A DNA stretch of 64,000 nucleotides from Bacteroidales bacterium UBA4772. Its GTDB lineage: Bacteria; Bacteroidota; Bacteroidia; Bacteroidales; VadinHA17. A program made the position numbers and the translations under genes. Positions 63,177-64,000 of the stretch are shown in pieces. The stretch covers positions 209,223-273,222 of the forward strand of contig DHHM01000014.1 of NCBI GenBank assembly GCA_002403305.1. The letters run 5' to 3'. The notes beneath the pieces are model-generated. The model had not been told where the DNA came from. It was given only the letters and a program-made list of their open reading frames with translations, and did no database searches. Position 1 is the first letter of the stretch. Every line of letters begins with the position of its first letter.

Positions 63177-64000
63177 GAGCCTGTGAAGATTTTTGTGTAA
63201 ACGAGTAGCTGCCGGGTTTAAAGAACGCCACATCTGTCTTCAAATTTAATGATAAATTGATTTACAGAGCCCCAGTCCCGGATGGGCATGGTCCATCTCT
63301 TCTCGACATTGGCAATAGCCAGATATACAGCCTTTAAAGCCGCCTGATCATCAGGAAAGACCGTTTTTGTTTTGGTGTACTTGCGGATAGTGCTGTTCAA
63401 GCTCTCGATGGCGTTGGTAGTATAGATGATCCGGCGGATCTCCACGGGGTAATCAAAATAAGCTGTAAGCTCGTCCCAGTTGTCTCGCCAGGATTTGATG
63501 GCATAAGCGTATTTACCGCCCCATTTACGGGCAAACTCCTCAAGGGCATCATATGCCATCTCACGGTTAATTGCCCCGTAGACGTTCTTTAAATCAGCCA
63601 CAAACTGCTTACGGTCTTTCCATACAACATACCTTGTGGAGTTACGTATCTGATGGACCACGCAAAGCTGAGTAATAGCCTGAGGGAAGGCAGATTTGAT
63701 TGCCTGCCTGATACCGGTGAGATTGTCTGTACTGGCAATAAGAATGTCTTTTACTCCGCGGGCTTTGATATCCGTGAGAACATTAAGCCAGAAGGAGGCG
63801 CTCTCCGTTTCACTGATCCACATGCCCAGAACCTCTTTATGACCGGTTCGCTTCAATCCGATCATCAGGTAGATGGTCTTACTCTGCACCTTGCCGTTTT
63901 GCCTCACCTTAAACACGATGCCATCCATCCAGACAACTAAGTACACCGGGTCAAGCGGCCTCTGCTGCCACTCCTTGATGTCTTCAAGAATAGCGCCGGT
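63177..64000 (-). mobile_element. IS256-family insertion sequence (partial, right part beyond the window)
   Basis: The 3' terminal repeat GAGCCTGTGAAGATTTTTGT, continuing GTAAAC, lies at 63177-63202; IS256-family ends typically have G-rich start and TTTTGTGTAAA. The transposase gene begins inside at 63218 and is open to the window edge. The other end and any target duplication cannot be seen. Confidence 0.8.
63218..64000 (-). CDS. IS256-family (mutator) transposase, partial
   Basis: The C-terminal 260 residues of a mutator-type transposase; its N-terminus lies beyond base 64000. Catalytic-region marks are the first Asp in VVWMDGIVFKVR, then LGMWISETESASFW, the second Asp in STDNLTGIRQAI, the C-x-x-H motif LCVVHQIRNS, and the terminal NAIESLNSTIRKYTKTKTVF with its catalytic Glu. 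The frame stays open through all 18 codons to the window end (...IKEWQQRPLDP). No damage is visible. Confidence 0.92.
   Translation of the reverse strand, partial: TGAILEDIKEWQQRPLDPVYLVVWMDGIVFKVRQNGKVQSKTIYLMIGLKRTGHKEVLGMWISETESASFWLNVLTDIKARGVKDILIASTDNLTGIRQAIKSAFPQAITQLCVVHQIRNSTRYVVWKDRKQFVADLKNVYGAINREMAYDALEEFARKWGGKYAYAIKSWRDNWDELTAYFDYPVEIRRIIYTTNAIESLNSTIRKYTKTKTVFPDDQAALKAVYLAIANVEKRWTMPIRDWGSVNQFIIKFEDRCGVL

Overview
The window looks like a chromosomal segment of an anaerobic member of the Bacteroidota (Bacteroidales/Marinilabiliales-like). Supporting signs are lipoprotein and SPI signal peptides on large surface proteins, an ECF sigma factor paired with an anti-sigma-like protein that carries a C-terminal beta-barrel, a bacterial serpin, few Shine-Dalgarno sequences, and an oxygen-independent purine pathway. 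The left 38 kb is moderately GC-rich. From about 39 kb the DNA becomes clearly AT-rich and is full of mobile and defence genes.

Region 1 (231-19603): a tRNA-Val(CAC), then a purine/urate-type catabolic cluster related to the Escherichia coli yge-ygf-ssnA-xdhD-hyuA genes. It has a dihydropyrimidinase-like amidohydrolase, a YgeW-type carbamoyltransferase, a YgeY-type M20 peptidase, a two-subunit molybdenum hydroxylase (FeS-FAD plus Mo subunit), the flavin/FeS oxidoreductase YgfK, two fold-type-II PLP enzymes (one threonine-synthase-like), a fused XdhD-type molybdenum hydroxylase, the SsnA amidohydrolase and a convergent APC amino-acid permease. Mo hydroxylases and YgfK could handle purine redox steps, amidohydrolases open rings, and YgeW/YgeY/PLP enzymes process carbamoyl and diamino-acid fragments. 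No YgeX-type gene was recognised; the two PLP genes occupy its place. Carbamate kinase and cofactor-maturation genes are not in the window.

Region 2 (19895-38108): envelope genes. These are a small secreted protein, an S41 protease lipoprotein, a three-gene minus-strand operon (outer-membrane barrel, 2013-residue modular surface protein, FN3 protein), a serpin lipoprotein, an LVIVD propeller lipoprotein with a small barrel protein, and an ECF sigma/anti-sigma-barrel pair. A fossil of the APC permease, reduced to its two ends, lies at 37907-38108.

Region 3 (38324-64000): a DUF4160/DUF2442 pair, then a likely integration site made from the 3' end of a tRNA-Ser plus its terminator, directly followed by a broken tyrosine integrase. 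The island beyond carries an AbiE-type toxin-antitoxin, a HEPN-like protein, a serine recombinase, an IS3-family element that splits a gene, and a roughly 17.6-kb defence locus. That locus has a divergent RecB-like nuclease/RNase H-like/helicase fusion, a small XRE regulator and a four-gene run: DEAD helicase-DUF1998 with a C-terminal nuclease-like tail, SNF2 helicase (DrmD-like), AlbA_2/GHKL-type ATPase and a large Eco57I/DrmMI-type adenine methyltransferase. It resembles class 1 DISARM but lacks drmC, has a DruE/DrmAB-like fused helicase and includes the AlbA_2 gene. An IS256-family element closes the window and runs off its end.
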